From: Isoetes taiwanensis | Taxonomy: Eukaryota; Streptophyta; Lycopodiopsida; Isoetales; Isoetaceae | Assembly: GCA_021234155.1 (NCBI GenBank) | Contig: JAJEKV010000135.1 | Span: 124,001-188,000, forward strand | Direction of reading: 5' to 3' | DNA length: 64,000 bases | Part shown: piece after piece, positions 48,484 to 59,860 of the stretch | How the letters are laid out: each line of letters opens with the position of its first letter | Numbering within the stretch: position 1 is the first letter of the stretch | Position numbers and translations under genes: made by a program | The notes under the pieces: generated by a model | What the model saw: the letters and a program-made list of their open reading frames with translations, nothing else | Told to the model about the DNA's origin: nothing | Database searches by the model: none

Positions 48484-51400
48484 CTGCTATACATAAAGAG
48501 TAGTTTGGCAAAGAGAAAAGGAACTGGCAAAAAGAAAAGTAACAACCAAATATGCTTCAAAAGAAATCAATGAGGATTGAAACCTTCACCATGCTCATAT
48601 ATTACACAAACAAATTATAGTTTCCAAAATTGCTTGGATCCCCATCCATACTAACCTTTAGCTTTATTAAAGTTGTGATGGCCCAAGTTAAAAGGCATAG
48701 AGATTGGGTTAGTCGGCTGGTTACAGCAAAGTATGGCATAAACCTACCTTCCAGTAGAATTAGCATATTGGAAATTTTTTCAAGCTCCTCACAACTCCAA
48801 ATTTAGTAAATGCTTATACCAAGCGTCGAATTATCATAAAAACACGACAAAAATAGTGGATGGGATGGGATGGGATGGGATGGGATGGGATGGGATGCTA
48901 CAATAATAGGTAGTAACTTATTGTGTGTCCCCCAATAGCTAGAGACTGAAAAATTAGGCATGCAAAAAAATTGTTGAAATGGATCGGATGAAGACATGAA
49001 GATGAGAGAGAGACTGCAGTCACTGGAACGGACCAAACGAGGAAAGATCAAACTAAAAATGGACAATCAGCGACACCTCAAATAATTACAAAGGGTGCCC
49101 ATTAACATATTGCATGCGCTGGAGAAGGTGAAGATGGAGTGTGTGCTAGAGCAGCAAAGCTGCTAGTAACAGTCAAAGAAGATTTGGGAATGGATGTGCT
49201 CGGAAGAGTAAAAGAACTTGTAGAGAGAGATACTGGACCTAAAATCGTCGAAGTAGAAGTATGAGCTGACACACTTGAGTGAGAATCATTAGATCAATAG
49301 GAAAAGGCATCTTGTAGTTGCTGATCATGATTGTCGCTTCGTGGCTCATAAACGTCAAAGGAATAAAGAAATAGACGCCATCTTCTACAAATATCATGCT
49401 TCGGGAAGCAAAGACTTTTCTTGTAACTGGATCAAAACACTTCCATGCCTTCAAATTTTCTGGATATCAAATAAACAGAACCTTTATAGCACGATCAGAG
49501 AGTTTCCCTTGTGTTTGAAGGGTTTTGGTTAGAATTGTTACATACCCAAGGCAGCCAAACACTCTCAAGTGTGAGATGTCTGGTTTAACTCCATTAGGAG
49601 CTTCAAACGGAGTCTAGAGTTTCAAGGCCTTCATAAGTGCTCAATTCGACAAGTAGGCATGCTGTCACTATAGCCTCTGCCCTGAAAATAGATGATAGTT
49701 GCTTACGCTTTAGCATGCATCTTGCAATTTCCAGTAATGTCCTATTCTTGCGCTGTGCAACACCGTTTTGTGCATGAGCATACGGAACAATCAGCTGCCT
49801 ATAAATGCCTTTGGCATCTACATAATCTTAGAATTCTTTAGAAAGGTACTCGCCTGCATTACCTGCTGTCTTAAAATTTGATTAGATGGAAGCCGATTCT
49901 CCTGTCTTTGAAACGTTTGTGAGCGTGAAAGCTTCAGATTTAAGTTTTAGGTAGTAGACCCATGTATATCTGCTGTAATCATCAACAAAGATTAAGAAGT
50001 ACCTACTGCCACCAAGTGAATTTAGTGGCATGTAACAAATATCTTAATGAAGCAATTCCAAACGCTTTGTAGCTCGAAATGTAGCATGAGAAGGATAAGG
50101 GGCCTGAATTTGCTTCCCAAGCCAGCAGGCTGAGCAATCAGCATGTTAAGATCCAAGTTGAGGTAGGCCGTCAACAATTTTTACCTTGGAGCTATCTGTA
50201 ATGCATCACTATGGTGTGCTTTAAAATAGAAACATGGCATAGTAATTCTGGAGTCTTGGGTACAGCTGCTACAAAAGGATTGAGAGCACTAAATAGTAAA
50301 GACAATCATCATGAAGCTTCCCTCAGGAGCTATAGGACCTAGAGTTTTAAGTCCACATGCTTCAGTGGATTGGTCTTCGTACATGTTCCTATCGATTGAA
50401 GAAGAGAACGTGTAGCCATTTTTCTATCAAATTCTGAAACACTAAAATTGACTAGAAGACCAGGCCCAAGAATGACATCTTCAATATTTAGTGCAATATG
50501 CTCATGATTGTCCAGAAGAACAGTACCAATACCTTTGGAAGTATTAGCCAGATTACACCAACCATTCCGAACTATAGTAGAGGAATGTGGTTTTGAGCTG
50601 CATAACTCTTGCTTGCTAGACAAATGTTTGGTAGCTCCAAGTCAGAAAGCCATGCATCTGACTCGAATTTTTCTGCTACACTGCATAAAAACTGAGTTTC
50701 AAGTTGATCAATTGACACCTGAGAAATTCTAACTGCAAGATCTGGCTTAGAATCTAATGTTGGTGAAGCTGGTAAGGCAGATAGAGAAACTGGAGCGGAT
50801 GAGGCTCAAGCTGCTGGAGCTTCTTGTTTCTTGGCTTGGTCCTGAAGGTACTGCAATATCCCTTTGAAGCTTTCTGCAGTTCCTCCTAAAGTGCCCTTTC
50901 TTCTCACAATGAAAACAGACATAATTATCATTAGGATAGTTAGAAAAACCTGCGGAAGATTGTTGAGATCTCATTGTAGTGGACTGCACCTTTGAATAGT
51001 GAGCTCCTTCAATATAATCAGGCTTTTTAGGCTTTGATTCTGTGTCCATGAGTTGCTGCTGGAGCTGATTGAAAGAGAGCTTGATGGTTTTATTAATTTC
51101 ATAGTGATTGACAATGAAGTCATAATCTGAAGACAAGCCTCTTCGAGCATGGAGAGATGGAGTTTGGTCATCTATATTACCGCCAGCCCTGAAAATTTAT
51201 CTCTAAGGACCTTGAACTTATCAAGGTAATCTCAGGTAATCTCTCATATTTGAACAGTCCTTTAGCTTGAGATTATCCATTTTTCTTTGTACAGAGAGCA
51301 TATGGCCAACCCTTTTTGAACAGATTTTACTTTCACAAATCCTAAGGCTGTTTGAAAGTTTGAATAGATTTGAGATCTCTCTCGAAGTCATCAGAAACTG

Positions 51401-54400
51401 TAGCTTTCAGCAGTCTGAGTGCAGTCTCATCTTTCTCCAAATCTTCAGGAGTGAGTGGATTCCAAGCAGATGCCAAAACTGCAGACAATTTATTGAGACG
51501 AATGTTGATTTCAAAATTATCATGCCAGGTAAAATAATTTTTGACATTGAGAAGATCATGAGTGATAAATTTCCAAGAATGCAAGGCATCCATTATAGAA
51601 AGACTCAGTTTAATGAATGATCTGAGCCAAGGAAAAACAAATAGAGGAGAAATCAAAGAAACTTCTAACACAATATACCAGATAAATCGGATCAAGAATC
51701 ACATAATCCTCCAAGAAACATCCAGATCTATAGGTCTGGTCTTGATCCAGGACAAAATCGGCCTGAAGAATAAAAATTCTCACTAATTTGGCAATTCCAG
51801 CTCCAAGATTGAGAAGAAACTTCAAAAAACGACCTCCAGATAGATGATCTTGCCTTTTGCAAGATTTCTACAAGTATTTCTCTGATTGGATTGGCATTAG
51901 GTTCGAGGTTCGTTGACACACTAAGACAAATCCGCCGATGCTGGGGAATCCTTACAAGAACTATGTGATGCCTACAAAAACCCCTGGAGTCATACCACGC
52001 ACTGAACCTTTTTGCTCTGAACCTTTATTCCATACCGAGCACTGATACCATGAAGTCATTTTGGATCATATATGGACTAAAGGCGCACAAAAGAACGTCA
52101 GAGGAAAAACCCAACACTAATCTAGAAACTATGGTTTATAAATGCCATGTCATCCACAACACACCATCTCAGCAGTGTGACTTAGAGATAAATCATGATT
52201 CTGCGGAACTTCTTCCAGGGTTTATGTGAAGCTTTTTTAGAGGACCTTTTGTGAGAATGATTTCCACTTGTTGATAAATCCTGCAATAAACTAAATCTAC
52301 GATCCCATTTTCAGTGACTTTCCTGATAAGAAGATAATGTGAAGGAATATGCTTGCCTTTTTCAAAATACAGGATTCTTGGACAAGTAGATGCTGTTCAA
52401 ATTATCACAATAAATCCCACCTGGCGCGCTTTGATAGAATCCTAAACTCTAAAGCAGTTTTTCCACTTCATGTCTGCAGTTGTACATGACATGTATTCAG
52501 TCAATTGAGCTTAATGATACTGTTCGTCCTTTTGCTAAGCCAACTAGCAATTAGAGATCCAAGAGTAAATGCATCGGCCCCCACAAGGCTCCAATTATCC
52601 ATACAAATTGCATGGTCAGCATCACAATAGCCCTGCAGCTTAAATTCTCTGTTGCTCAGACCATAATAATCAGTACCTTCAGATGTGCTTTGCTGCTCTC
52701 CAGTGGCTTACTATGGGATATAGACATGCTTAAAAACCTACCAAATATGCAATGGAAGTAGATCAATGCTTCGAGAGCCCAAGCATTTTTCTATTGCTGT
52801 GGCCAATGGTTTGCAATCTGCCATGTTGAACATTTCTTAAATATCATTAGCATATGCTTCAAGTCAAAGAATATTCCTCTGTCATGCTGCCGAAACTTTC
52901 CGCAATGAAAATAATGAAGCAATCTCTTCCATGTCAAATTCTTTGCTATTGTTTACTAAACTTTCTGCAATAAGGAGATCATCTACATGGATCATGAATA
53001 ATTAATATCTGACCTCAAATCCCCTTCACACCCCTTCTAAATCGATATGCTTTTCAGTGCTGATTATGTCAACGCAAGTACAGTTTTGTAATTTCCATTT
53101 TTGCAACAGATGCAAATGTTTCTTGAAAAATCAATGTCTTCTTTTTGCGCCTAACACATTGCCACTAATCTTGCCTTGTATTTACTAATCCTTCCATCTT
53201 CATCTTATAAACCAATTTATATTCTGATTTTGGTCATCCGAATCCTTAAATTCCATTCATTTTGTCAGGATACCTTATCGCACCTTGCCTTGACTTCAGT
53301 TTCCTTGGCTGCTTTTCAAAGACCCTTAAAAAAGAGGGAAATGGATGACTCTTCCTCATCAGATACTTCTTTGTCGTTCTTAGGTCCTGGGTTCTCTTCA
53401 CTCCAAAAGCATCTAACCTCTGACATGGATCTTCTCATCCTCTTCTTTTCCTTCATTCTTAGGCCCTGGGTTCATTCCACTCATCGTACTCCATAAAAGC
53501 CTTTTAACTTCTGACACTAGCTCCATCAAATTCTTCCATGATAGAATTTCGCTTGTGCCAACATTGTAAATCAAGCCTCAGTCCTGAAATTGACCTTCTG
53601 AACTTAGATTCTTAGACAGACTAATTGGCTCTCACATAATCGGAATGATGTAAGGAAATGTTCAATGCAAGGGACTTTGAAGATCCAATTGGCATTATCA
53701 GAACTGCACTGGACATTGATGATTTGACAGAAGGGTAGGCCTGCAATGCAAGTGCATGGGTAAATGGCACTATATGTTGCCAATTGACAATGTGCATAAA
53801 GAATTTCTGGTCATAAATGCAGGTTTGGACCTGACATGACGTGCAATTTGGTCCTAACTTGGTCCCGAATTGCCAAAATGCAAAACTTTTTCAGGGTTTT
53901 CTCGCATGACTTTACCTCTAGCTCTGAACCAATTCTTGAAATCATTTTATTGTAAGACTATGTAGATGAAGTTAAGAAAGGGGTAAAGAGAGCAATAGGA
54001 AATGAGCATCAGTGGACACAATAAGAGAACATACACCCTCTTTTTCCATTCATTGATAGGGCAAATTAATACAAGACTAGCCACCCTAAAGGCTTCAGCA
54101 CCTACATTAAGTTATGTAACTCCTCCTATATTAACTTCTATGTAACTATTGACTTAGGTGAATCTATATCAAACAGAAACTACATATCCATGCCGTGTTG
54201 GAGATATCTTTGAATATAACTTTTAAGCAAACGGTATCAGCAGTGCACCTGATTTATGTGAACGCCTTTGTTTGTCAGCTTCAGGATCAAGCCTCTCGAT
54301 GGACATCTTGATGCTAGTTCTAGAGATGTTTGAGAACAGTTCCAGCTGCCGTGCAAATTCGACAAGCTGGTCATCAGTCATTACACGCTCCTCGACCATC

Positions 54401-54445
54401 CTTCCTGGTAACATTATGTTAGGGATATCTGTACCCATCTGCATC
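48227..54445 (-). CDS. WOX13-clade homeobox transcription factor (partial, spliced)
   Basis: A plant WUSCHEL-related homeobox protein, a nuclear DNA-binding regulator. WOX13-clade members act in stem-cell, zygote and organ development. Two exons are visible, 54249-54445 and 48227-48483, joined by a 5765-bp intron. The first ends in phase 1 (a single G) and the second begins with GT, so the join completes a Gly codon and the frame stays open. The first exon has the WOX13-clade N-terminal motif (VMTDDQLVEFARQLELF). The second has the whole homeodomain ending in VFYWFQNRRARAKR. An upstream exon should exist, because a splice acceptor precedes the first exon, but it was not found. The protein may stop just after the homeodomain exon or continue in an unseen exon. 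The intron holds a copia element. The WOX family assignment is firm; the clade is likely. Confidence 0.85.
48859..48897 (+). repeat. Pentanucleotide microsatellite (GGGAT)n in WOX intron
   Basis: About eight uninterrupted GGATG/GGGAT units, 375 bp upstream of the homeodomain exon on the minus strand. It resembles the LINE tail microsatellites in unit length, but no LINE 3'-end motif flanks it. Confidence 0.95.
49240..50200 (-). pseudogene. Copia integrase
   Basis: The minus strand reads PYAHAQNGVAQRKNRTLLEI, then ARCMLKRKQLSS, RAEAIVTACL (49790-49660), HLRVFGCLGYVTI (shifted frame, near 49570), KLSDRAIKVLFI, and WKCFDPVTRKVFASRSMIFVED (49445-49385) broken from the previous block by a stop. 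These are the core and C-terminal landmarks of copia integrase. The zinc-binding N-terminus is degenerate. Confidence 0.9.
50339..50700 (-). pseudogene. Copia protease region
   Basis: The minus strand encodes VRNGWCNLANTSKGIGTVLL, then IALNIEDVILGPGLLVNFSV. This matches the copia protease flap and C-terminal blocks (GIGTV-L ... I-L-DV--VP-L--NL-S). The catalytic DSGA block upstream is not recognisable. Confidence 0.8.
50850..51695 (-). pseudogene. Copia Gag with zinc knuckle
   Basis: Starting at a Met near 51591, the minus strand encodes DALHSWKF, LLNVKNYFTWHDNFEINI, and EKDETALRLLKATVSDDF (51342-51590), the UBN2-type copia gag core. After frame breaks comes IVNHYEINKTIKLSFNQLQQ, then the zinc knuckle CFHCEKKGHFRRNC (C-x2-C-x4-H-x4-C) near 50925-50885. 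Gag is the best preserved part of the element. Confidence 0.92.
52039..52050 (-). other. Copia primer-binding site
   Basis: The minus strand reads TGGTATCAGTGC, one mismatch from the standard initiator tRNA-Met site. It is preceded directly by ...ACTTCA, the CA end of a short LTR that carries a TATA-like 'tttataaacc' near 52142. Confidence 0.85.
52230..52800 (-). pseudogene. Copia RNase H
   Basis: The minus strand reads LQGYCDADHAI near 52640-52605, AFTLGSLIASWLSKRTNSI near 52545-52490, and an EYMSCTTADMKW block near 52485. Further on are YCDNLNSIYLSKNPVF near 52425-52375 and KASHKPWKKFR near 52220. These match the order and spacing of copia RNase H (GY-DADWA, SW-SKRQ, EAEY, CDNQSAI-L-KNPV). 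Confidence 0.9.
52850..53500 (-). pseudogene. Copia reverse transcriptase, internally deleted
   Basis: The minus strand reads DFQETFASVAKMEITKLYL near 53120-53060 (the Y-ETFAPVAKM start block of copia RT). After a deletion comes LFMIHVDDLLIAESL near 53005-52965, carrying the catalytic VDD. FDMEEIASLFSLRKVSA follows near 52935-52890. The block between them, including the Asp of RT motif A and FLNG, is missing. A Ser/Glu-rich linker typical of the integrase-RT junction lies at 53260-53480. Confidence 0.85.
53560..54248. other. WOX intron upstream of the copia block
   Basis: No coding motif recognised. It may include the outer boundary of the copia remnant, which could not be placed. Confidence 0.4.
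54249..54445 (-). CDS. WOX exon with clade-specific N-terminal motif
   Basis: 197 nt. An acceptor (gagtaaaacag) precedes the exon with a moderate pyrimidine tract. The donor is CAG|GTGCAC. It encodes about 65 residues, including EERVMTDDQLVEFARQL, ELFSNISRTSIKMSIERL and a basic end. The first part aligns with the VMTDEQ-E-LR-QI-VY-TIC-QL motif that lies ahead of the homeodomain in WOX13-type proteins. A Met codon is available one base into the exon (54444), so translation could start here if no upstream exon exists. The usual family layout has coding sequence further upstream. Confidence 0.8.
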
Positions 54446-55560
54446 CTGTTTTACTCATTGCAGTTTAACACCAAAGAATAGAATAAACCTTGCAGATGGA
54501 TGAAGCTTTTCCCCGATCAACAAAAAACACACTGAAATGACAGTTCTAGTCAGGTGCCAATATGCTAATCATCATTGCAAATTCGGATTTTCCAAAAACG
54601 CGGCTTTTCCTATGAGTATGTAAGTTTAAAAACTTATGACAATAAGATCAGAGAAGGCTAAAGACCCTAAATGGTGAGTATTCTAAATGTTCAAGAATGT
54701 TTTTTTATAAGCTGAGAGTATAGGACAAAATACATTGTTTGAAAATTTACCCTGAATAGGTTCACATGATTGTTAGCAGAGCTTAAAAGTAGCCATATAG
54801 AGATTTAAACTAACTTAAGTTTAAGGCTTAGTTCGGAATTCATCTGAAAGCAAAACTTCGAAGTGATAGGTCATAATTTAGACTGGATGTTGAAAATTAG
54901 TAAAATGAAAGAAAATACCAACAACTAGGTGGTCAGATTACTAGTGAAATTTAGAAGGTGTTTTTGGAAACCAGCGAATAGCAGATCACTATGTTACCTG
55001 TGATTCCATAAATGCATATTATACAAGTGCACAAATAGCAACAACTATGGGCCAGATTACTATTGGAATTTATTTCCATCTTCATGGCTTTTTGGAGGAA
55101 CTAAGCCTCACAACTCTATTTTATTGCCATTCTTCAGCCACTTGGAGAATGTACACCCCATAAGTGATTAATGTCTCAATATTTAAGGTTATCGCACATG
55201 ATTTCTGCAAATGGCTAACATGGTTGTAGCAGAAATAGTGGTTCAATTGTGAGATGTGAGAATTTGCTTCAACTTGCACGCTAGTCCTTATGAAAGTGGT
55301 TAAGGAGTCTCTAGATTCCAGTATAAGAGCTATGATTCCATCTTTATTTATATGCAAATCAACTCAATTATTGGAAAAAAAAAGCCCTCTTTGCCTGGTT
55401 CTTATCGATTCGATCACTAGACTTCAGAACCGAGATATGCTGGGCCATGAAAATTGAAAGAGCGAGTTGTAAGTTTCAAATGTTCAAGCTCCATTCCCTC
55501 TTGGTGGCAGCAACTGGATTCAAACTCTCATGCATTCCGCTTCAAGGTAGATGTGGCAAT
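54446..55560. other. Region upstream of the visible WOX exon
   Basis: Should be intron or 5' region of the WOX gene, since a splice acceptor ends at 54446. An ORF on the minus strand at 55121-55357 has no WOX-like motif. No exon with the required phase (two bases left over) was identified. Confidence 0.35.
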
Positions 55561-55574
55561 ACTTACCATCCAGA

Positions 55575-56010
55575 GGAAATGAAATGAAATGAAATGTTTT
55601 GTTATTACGTCTACTGAGATCAGATGTTCAAAAGAAAGAGTTATACATCACACCAATCATCAGATGAACTTCCACAGTCAGAAGCATCATCGCCCAACTC
55701 AACCAAATCCCTCTCATATTCATCATCTAATATCATGTTTATACTAGAGATACATGTTCTTCTAACATTTAGGACATCTATAATGAAATTTCCAACAACA
55801 GACGGTAGCAGGTGGAACAGGTCTTCTAGATTCCTTTGTATCCCGTGCCTCGATCTCAAACTCCATAAGCTGGGCAGAGTAAGAGAGTATGGGGTTTCGT
55901 CTTCCACCTCATCCTTACGACAAACTCTATATGTTCTTCTATTCCTTGGGATATCTTCCATCTGCCCTCCTCGGTACCCAGGTGATGAGAACTGAGCCGT
56001 ATGCGGGATA
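55575..56010 (-). mobile_element. LINE 3' fragment: zinc-binding tail and (ATTTC)n end
   Basis: The minus-strand ORF (55641-56108) contains TYRVCRKDEVEDETPYSL, then LPSLWSLRSRHGIQRNLEDL. This is the zf-RVT domain with its Cys-x2-Cys reduced to one Cys and the final His and Cys replaced (Pro and Leu). It ends in an acidic stretch (ELGDDASDCGSSSDDW). Downstream on the same strand are a 'gatctcagtagacgta' sequence, recalling the ggtctccgtggacgtta of other LINE ends, and an ATTTC run at 55575-55596. Both RT and endonuclease are absent. Confidence 0.75.
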
Positions 56011-57170
56011 TTTCCCTGCGCTTCACGGTGGAAGGGAGGGAGTTCATTCATGTCACGAACAGGATGCAAACTAAATAGAAAGTATTCATGAAGCCATTCG
56101 GAATACAAGACTACAATAAATACAAAAAATCTAGCAGCAATATGATATAATATATGCTTTGCTCCAGAATCTAGAACCCACCTGATTGCAGCTCCAAAAG
56201 CTCCAGCACTTTTTCTCTAATGACAGATCCGACCTGTTAAGGAAGCAATCTCAGCCCAAGACCGAAATCGGGAAACTAATGCAAAAGTCGTCCAGCACAA
56301 ATTGCTGCCTGCACAATGCAAAGTCGGAACGAGAAAGCTGGATTCATTAATTTGTCATGAAATTTAGTTGGGCGACTCTTTCTTGCAGGCCTTAAATTTG
56401 AACATTGCAATGCCATTCAAGAGGCCTTTGGCCCTTCAAAGAACGGCGATCTTTTTTTCGACCATGCAAATGAACGGCAAGAGGAAAAAAATGCCATTCA
56501 ACTTGAACGGCTTTGGCAAATGTCACCCTTCAATTGAATGGCAAGGGTTGGGAAGAGGCTAGGCAGTCGGGTTATATCCTGTAGCTGCATAATTAAGGAG
56601 ATAAAAAAATTCTGAGAGCAATGCATCATTAAAATCAGGGCAACGACTTCATTAGATGTCAATGCAGATTTATACAAAGAATTAGATCAATTTTGATTCT
56701 GATTCTAATTCAAATTCTAATTGATTAGTCTGATTTAGATCAATTCTTTAGATTATGTTGCATTGGCGAGAATGTAGGGTTGGGATGAAGGTTAGGGTGA
56801 GGATGGACAAAAATAATCAAGCAAATTGTCTTGATAATTCATTTGCTTGTCGCTTCTGAGCTTGGCCATTTACTCCAAAAGTTTGGCAACAACGTTTCAT
56901 CTAAACATTTATGGGATTGTACCATTGGGTTCTTATGCTACATCATGATTGATAGATAGGATGTGGCCAATTGGCCTAGTGACAAATTGGAGGCTAGAAC
57001 ATTACTGGAAGGCTTGCAATAGATTGTTTATGGCCTAAGCCGAGAATGGTTCATTCTGAGAGGAAAGTAAATGTCATGACAGTTATAAAAGTCAAGGCTA
57101 TCTGTCTTGTGAGATATTCCAAAGCATATAAGCAAATTATAGCGGATAAAGAACCACGACTCTCAATAGA
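56010..57170. other. Unassigned AT-rich sequence
   Basis: No gene recognised. An imperfect run around 56395-56545 repeats 'atgccattcaa', 'gaacggc' and 'caaatg' several times. Another near 56685-56755 repeats 'gattctaattcaa' and 'gatttagatcaattc'. Both are low-complexity. Confidence 0.35.
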
Positions 57171-57340
57171 TTAGAAATTGAGTAGGCGAGATATGGTTAG
57201 TCCTCTTGGAAGATAGAAAGTGTAAGATATGGGTTCAGGAGATATATAGAAGATGAGACCCATACTTTTTTGGGTTGCCCACTAGGGGAGCAAACCCTTG
57301 TTTATGTGGAGTTTGGCATATCACAGGTATATCTTTAGAA
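57170..57340 (+). mobile_element. LINE zinc-binding tail fragment
   Basis: The plus strand reads RKC, then after a frame change EDETHTFLGCPLGEQ (57255-57300). This is the zf-RVT pattern EDE-x-H ... CP. No RT and no tail microsatellite were seen. Confidence 0.6.
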
Positions 57341-59390
57341 TATCCCTAGGATATCTTTGGTGGCTTGCTACAAAACCATTCTTCCACAATGGTCAGCGGT
57401 CACTGCGTTGTGGGTGGGGATGCTTAGGCAGGCTACTTGGGAAGGCAGGGCCAGAAGCTCCAAGTAAACTCTACAAGTTTTTAGAAAATGCGTGCGAGAT
57501 GATTAGGCTTAGCACTAGTAGATCCATTTGCCAAGATATGGGTTATACAACCCATTTTTATTAGCAATGCACTTTGTAAACTTCGACAACATTAGGAAGG
57601 ATAGAGGTAACCACAAACACATCTTGTGGACATACATTTTGTTGCTTCCTTTCTGTGGCATGGCTTTATGGTGAACTGGAAACCCGATCATAGCACCTTT
57701 GGGCAAAATTTGACATTTGGCTTTTATCTTAAGTAAAGGCGATTACAATTAGATTCCACATGCTTGCATTATGCTTGAGTTACTAGATCTTGTGTTGTGT
57801 GTAGGAAGGTGAACAAATAGTTGGGTCCTTTATGATTGGTCGGATGTTAGGATTAGATGCATTTATAACTTACAGTAAGAATTTATATCCGAGAAGGATT
57901 CTTGAGAATACTTGCAAACCTATATAGCTGAGACGGTTGGTTAGAATACTGTGATGCTTTGAGCGGAGATCTTTGCAAGCCAAAGAATCTTACAATCTGA
58001 CATTAGAAGCATTAGAGTAGTATGTCCCTACATTGGATTCATTTATTATACATATATATGCATATGTATTTCATGTCTACAAACTTGGAAATAGGAGTAT
58101 ATAGGAAATGGCAGGATGAATGCGGCTCTTAAACTACTTTTAAGCCACCTTTAAGCCTTGTTCTGAAGCGAGTTCTGTTTTGTTGCCCACATTTTCTCAC
58201 TAATCCTTTTGTACACTTGGTGGTATCTTTGACTTGTGGTGGTGTGAACCTTGAAAATGCAAAATCTATCTCGTCACGAGGAGCAAGCCATATTATCACC
58301 TCTGTAGGTCTTAATTTTAGCATTCCAAGCGATTAGGTGGAAATTGCGTACGAAACATAATTAGAGGTATTTACAAAGCAAAAATTTGTCGAGTTGACCT
58401 AGCAAACTGCATTTCAAGTAATCTATCCACAAGGTGGTACACTCATTGATTTAGGTCTCTCGTTAGGATTGTGATATGCAATTCCTTATAGGTAGCAATG
58501 ATCTTGAGCGGCAAAACTGAAATCGCGACATTTGCAAAGCACGGAATATTTTATGTGATCTTTGGAAAATATCCTAGGTAGTAACAAAGATCACAATATA
58601 CGCTCACTTTTGAATTTCTTTGTGATGCATTATTCAACCAGGAAAGATTGAATGAATGGAGACTTTGAGATCTTATCCCGAACATGTTGGAAAAATGAGA
58701 ATTCTATTGGACCTTAGTTCGGGGAAAAGGTCGGCAAATTCGGCAATTATCTAATTTTGATTTTCAAAGAATAAATTAAGTAACTTTATTTTCCATTTTT
58801 CTTCTTTAACATAACGAGATGCAGCGTATTATTGACAAATTAAATTTGGGAGATGGCAGCTCTTCCTTTGCTCTATTTCACGGCGCTTCTCGGCCCTGGC
58901 GATCCAAACATTTCATTCAAAAGAAGAGCATGCGAGCTCTAGTCTCCATTGATGGGTGGCTTGGGGGAAAGCTGGCACGCATTTGCATATCCTACGAAAT
59001 GTCGAAATAATCCAGATGCAATGCTTCTTCAAAGTTCATCAGCGGATATGCTTAGCTTCTATAAAGAGCTTCTGTGGATTTGCTCATAAAGTATTTTAAA
59101 GTCTCGAGACTTGTATTTGGGTCCGGCATGTCCGCGATGCTTTAAGTGCAACAGTAAGGAAAAGCCGGTTTGATTTTACCTTCATGAGTAATAAGTTTTT
59201 TTATGTCTAATTTTGCTGCAATAAGATACTAGGAGATTCATTCCATTACTCGTAGTTGCGAGCTCTGTGGCTGAGCCATTTGACTGCGGCTTCACGGTAG
59301 CTTCGCAGGACAGTCTTATATCATATGGAGAGATGGTTGGCAGGGGAAAGAACATCTGGCTGACTATTCCCATTCTTTGTGATTGGAGAT
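57340..59390. other. Unassigned sequence
   Basis: No recognised domain in the short ORFs (57298-57564 and 58819-59010 on plus, 57515-57706 and 58129-58323 on minus). Confidence 0.35.
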
Positions 59391-59860
59391 GAGTATTAAT
59401 GGATATGCTCTCTCAACATTAAAGACGGTAAAGGCTATGCCCGGTTTGGATTTAGGGGAGGTGCTTATTGGGGATCGGAGTGCTTATTACATACATGTCA
59501 TTCATTGTTTTATGGGAAATCAAATTATGTTGCCGTGGCATGCATTATGAAGATGGCAATGAACACCTAGGAAATATCCACGATAATTCTTTGTTGTTTT
59601 TATCCATGTGCAATACATGGTAGGGTGACACCTAAGCTTGTGGACCTGGGGAAGGAAAGTTGTGTCGCGAGAGGAAACCATTATGTCTTGGTGGAAACGA
59701 TTGATGCTCGAGAAGGACCACATGACATTGTAATATTAGTTGCTTTCGAGCGGATGCCCAGCGGTACGTGACCTTAGAAGAAGCCTTATGGAGCCCAAGC
59801 ATTTGAAGCATTTCTTGAGATGAAGGCGGAATGTGCTATTTATTGATGTTCTGCTAAAAG
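59390..59860 (+). pseudogene. Possible decayed PPR repeats
   Basis: The plus strand, with stops and shifts, shows LVDLGKESCVARGNHYVLVE near 59635-59700, VAFERMPSG near 59740, and GAQAFEAFLEMKAE near 59790-59830. This is the spacing of plant PLS-type PPR proteins (a G-IH-----G---D--V block, then -FD-MP, then G-G-EAF--F--M). The match is weak. If real, it is a fragment of an organelle RNA-processing protein gene that no longer encodes a product. Confidence 0.3.

Larger units (their letters stand above)
49000..53560 (-). mobile_element. Ty1/copia element in permuted domain order, inside WOX intron
   Basis: On the minus strand in order of transcription: integrase-RT linker and RT (53500-52860), RNase H (52800-52230), short LTR (about 52180-52051), primer-binding site (52039-52050), gag (51600-50850), protease (50700-50350), integrase (50200-49240). 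Each domain occurs once. A normal copia element is LTR-gag-protease-integrase-RT-RNase H-LTR, so this order is a circular permutation opened between integrase and RT, or two partial elements sharing one LTR. Frames are broken by stops and shifts. The element lies in the same orientation as the WOX gene and makes up most of its intron. Confidence 0.85.

Noticed and set aside
48859-48897. (GGGAT)n microsatellite as another LINE 3' tail
   Set aside because: No 'tctccgtggacgtta' motif, 3' UTR or zinc-binding tail flanks it on either side.
53176-53496. 106-codon plus-strand ORF
   Set aside because: Antisense to the copia integrase-RT linker and RT start, whose minus-strand motifs are clear.
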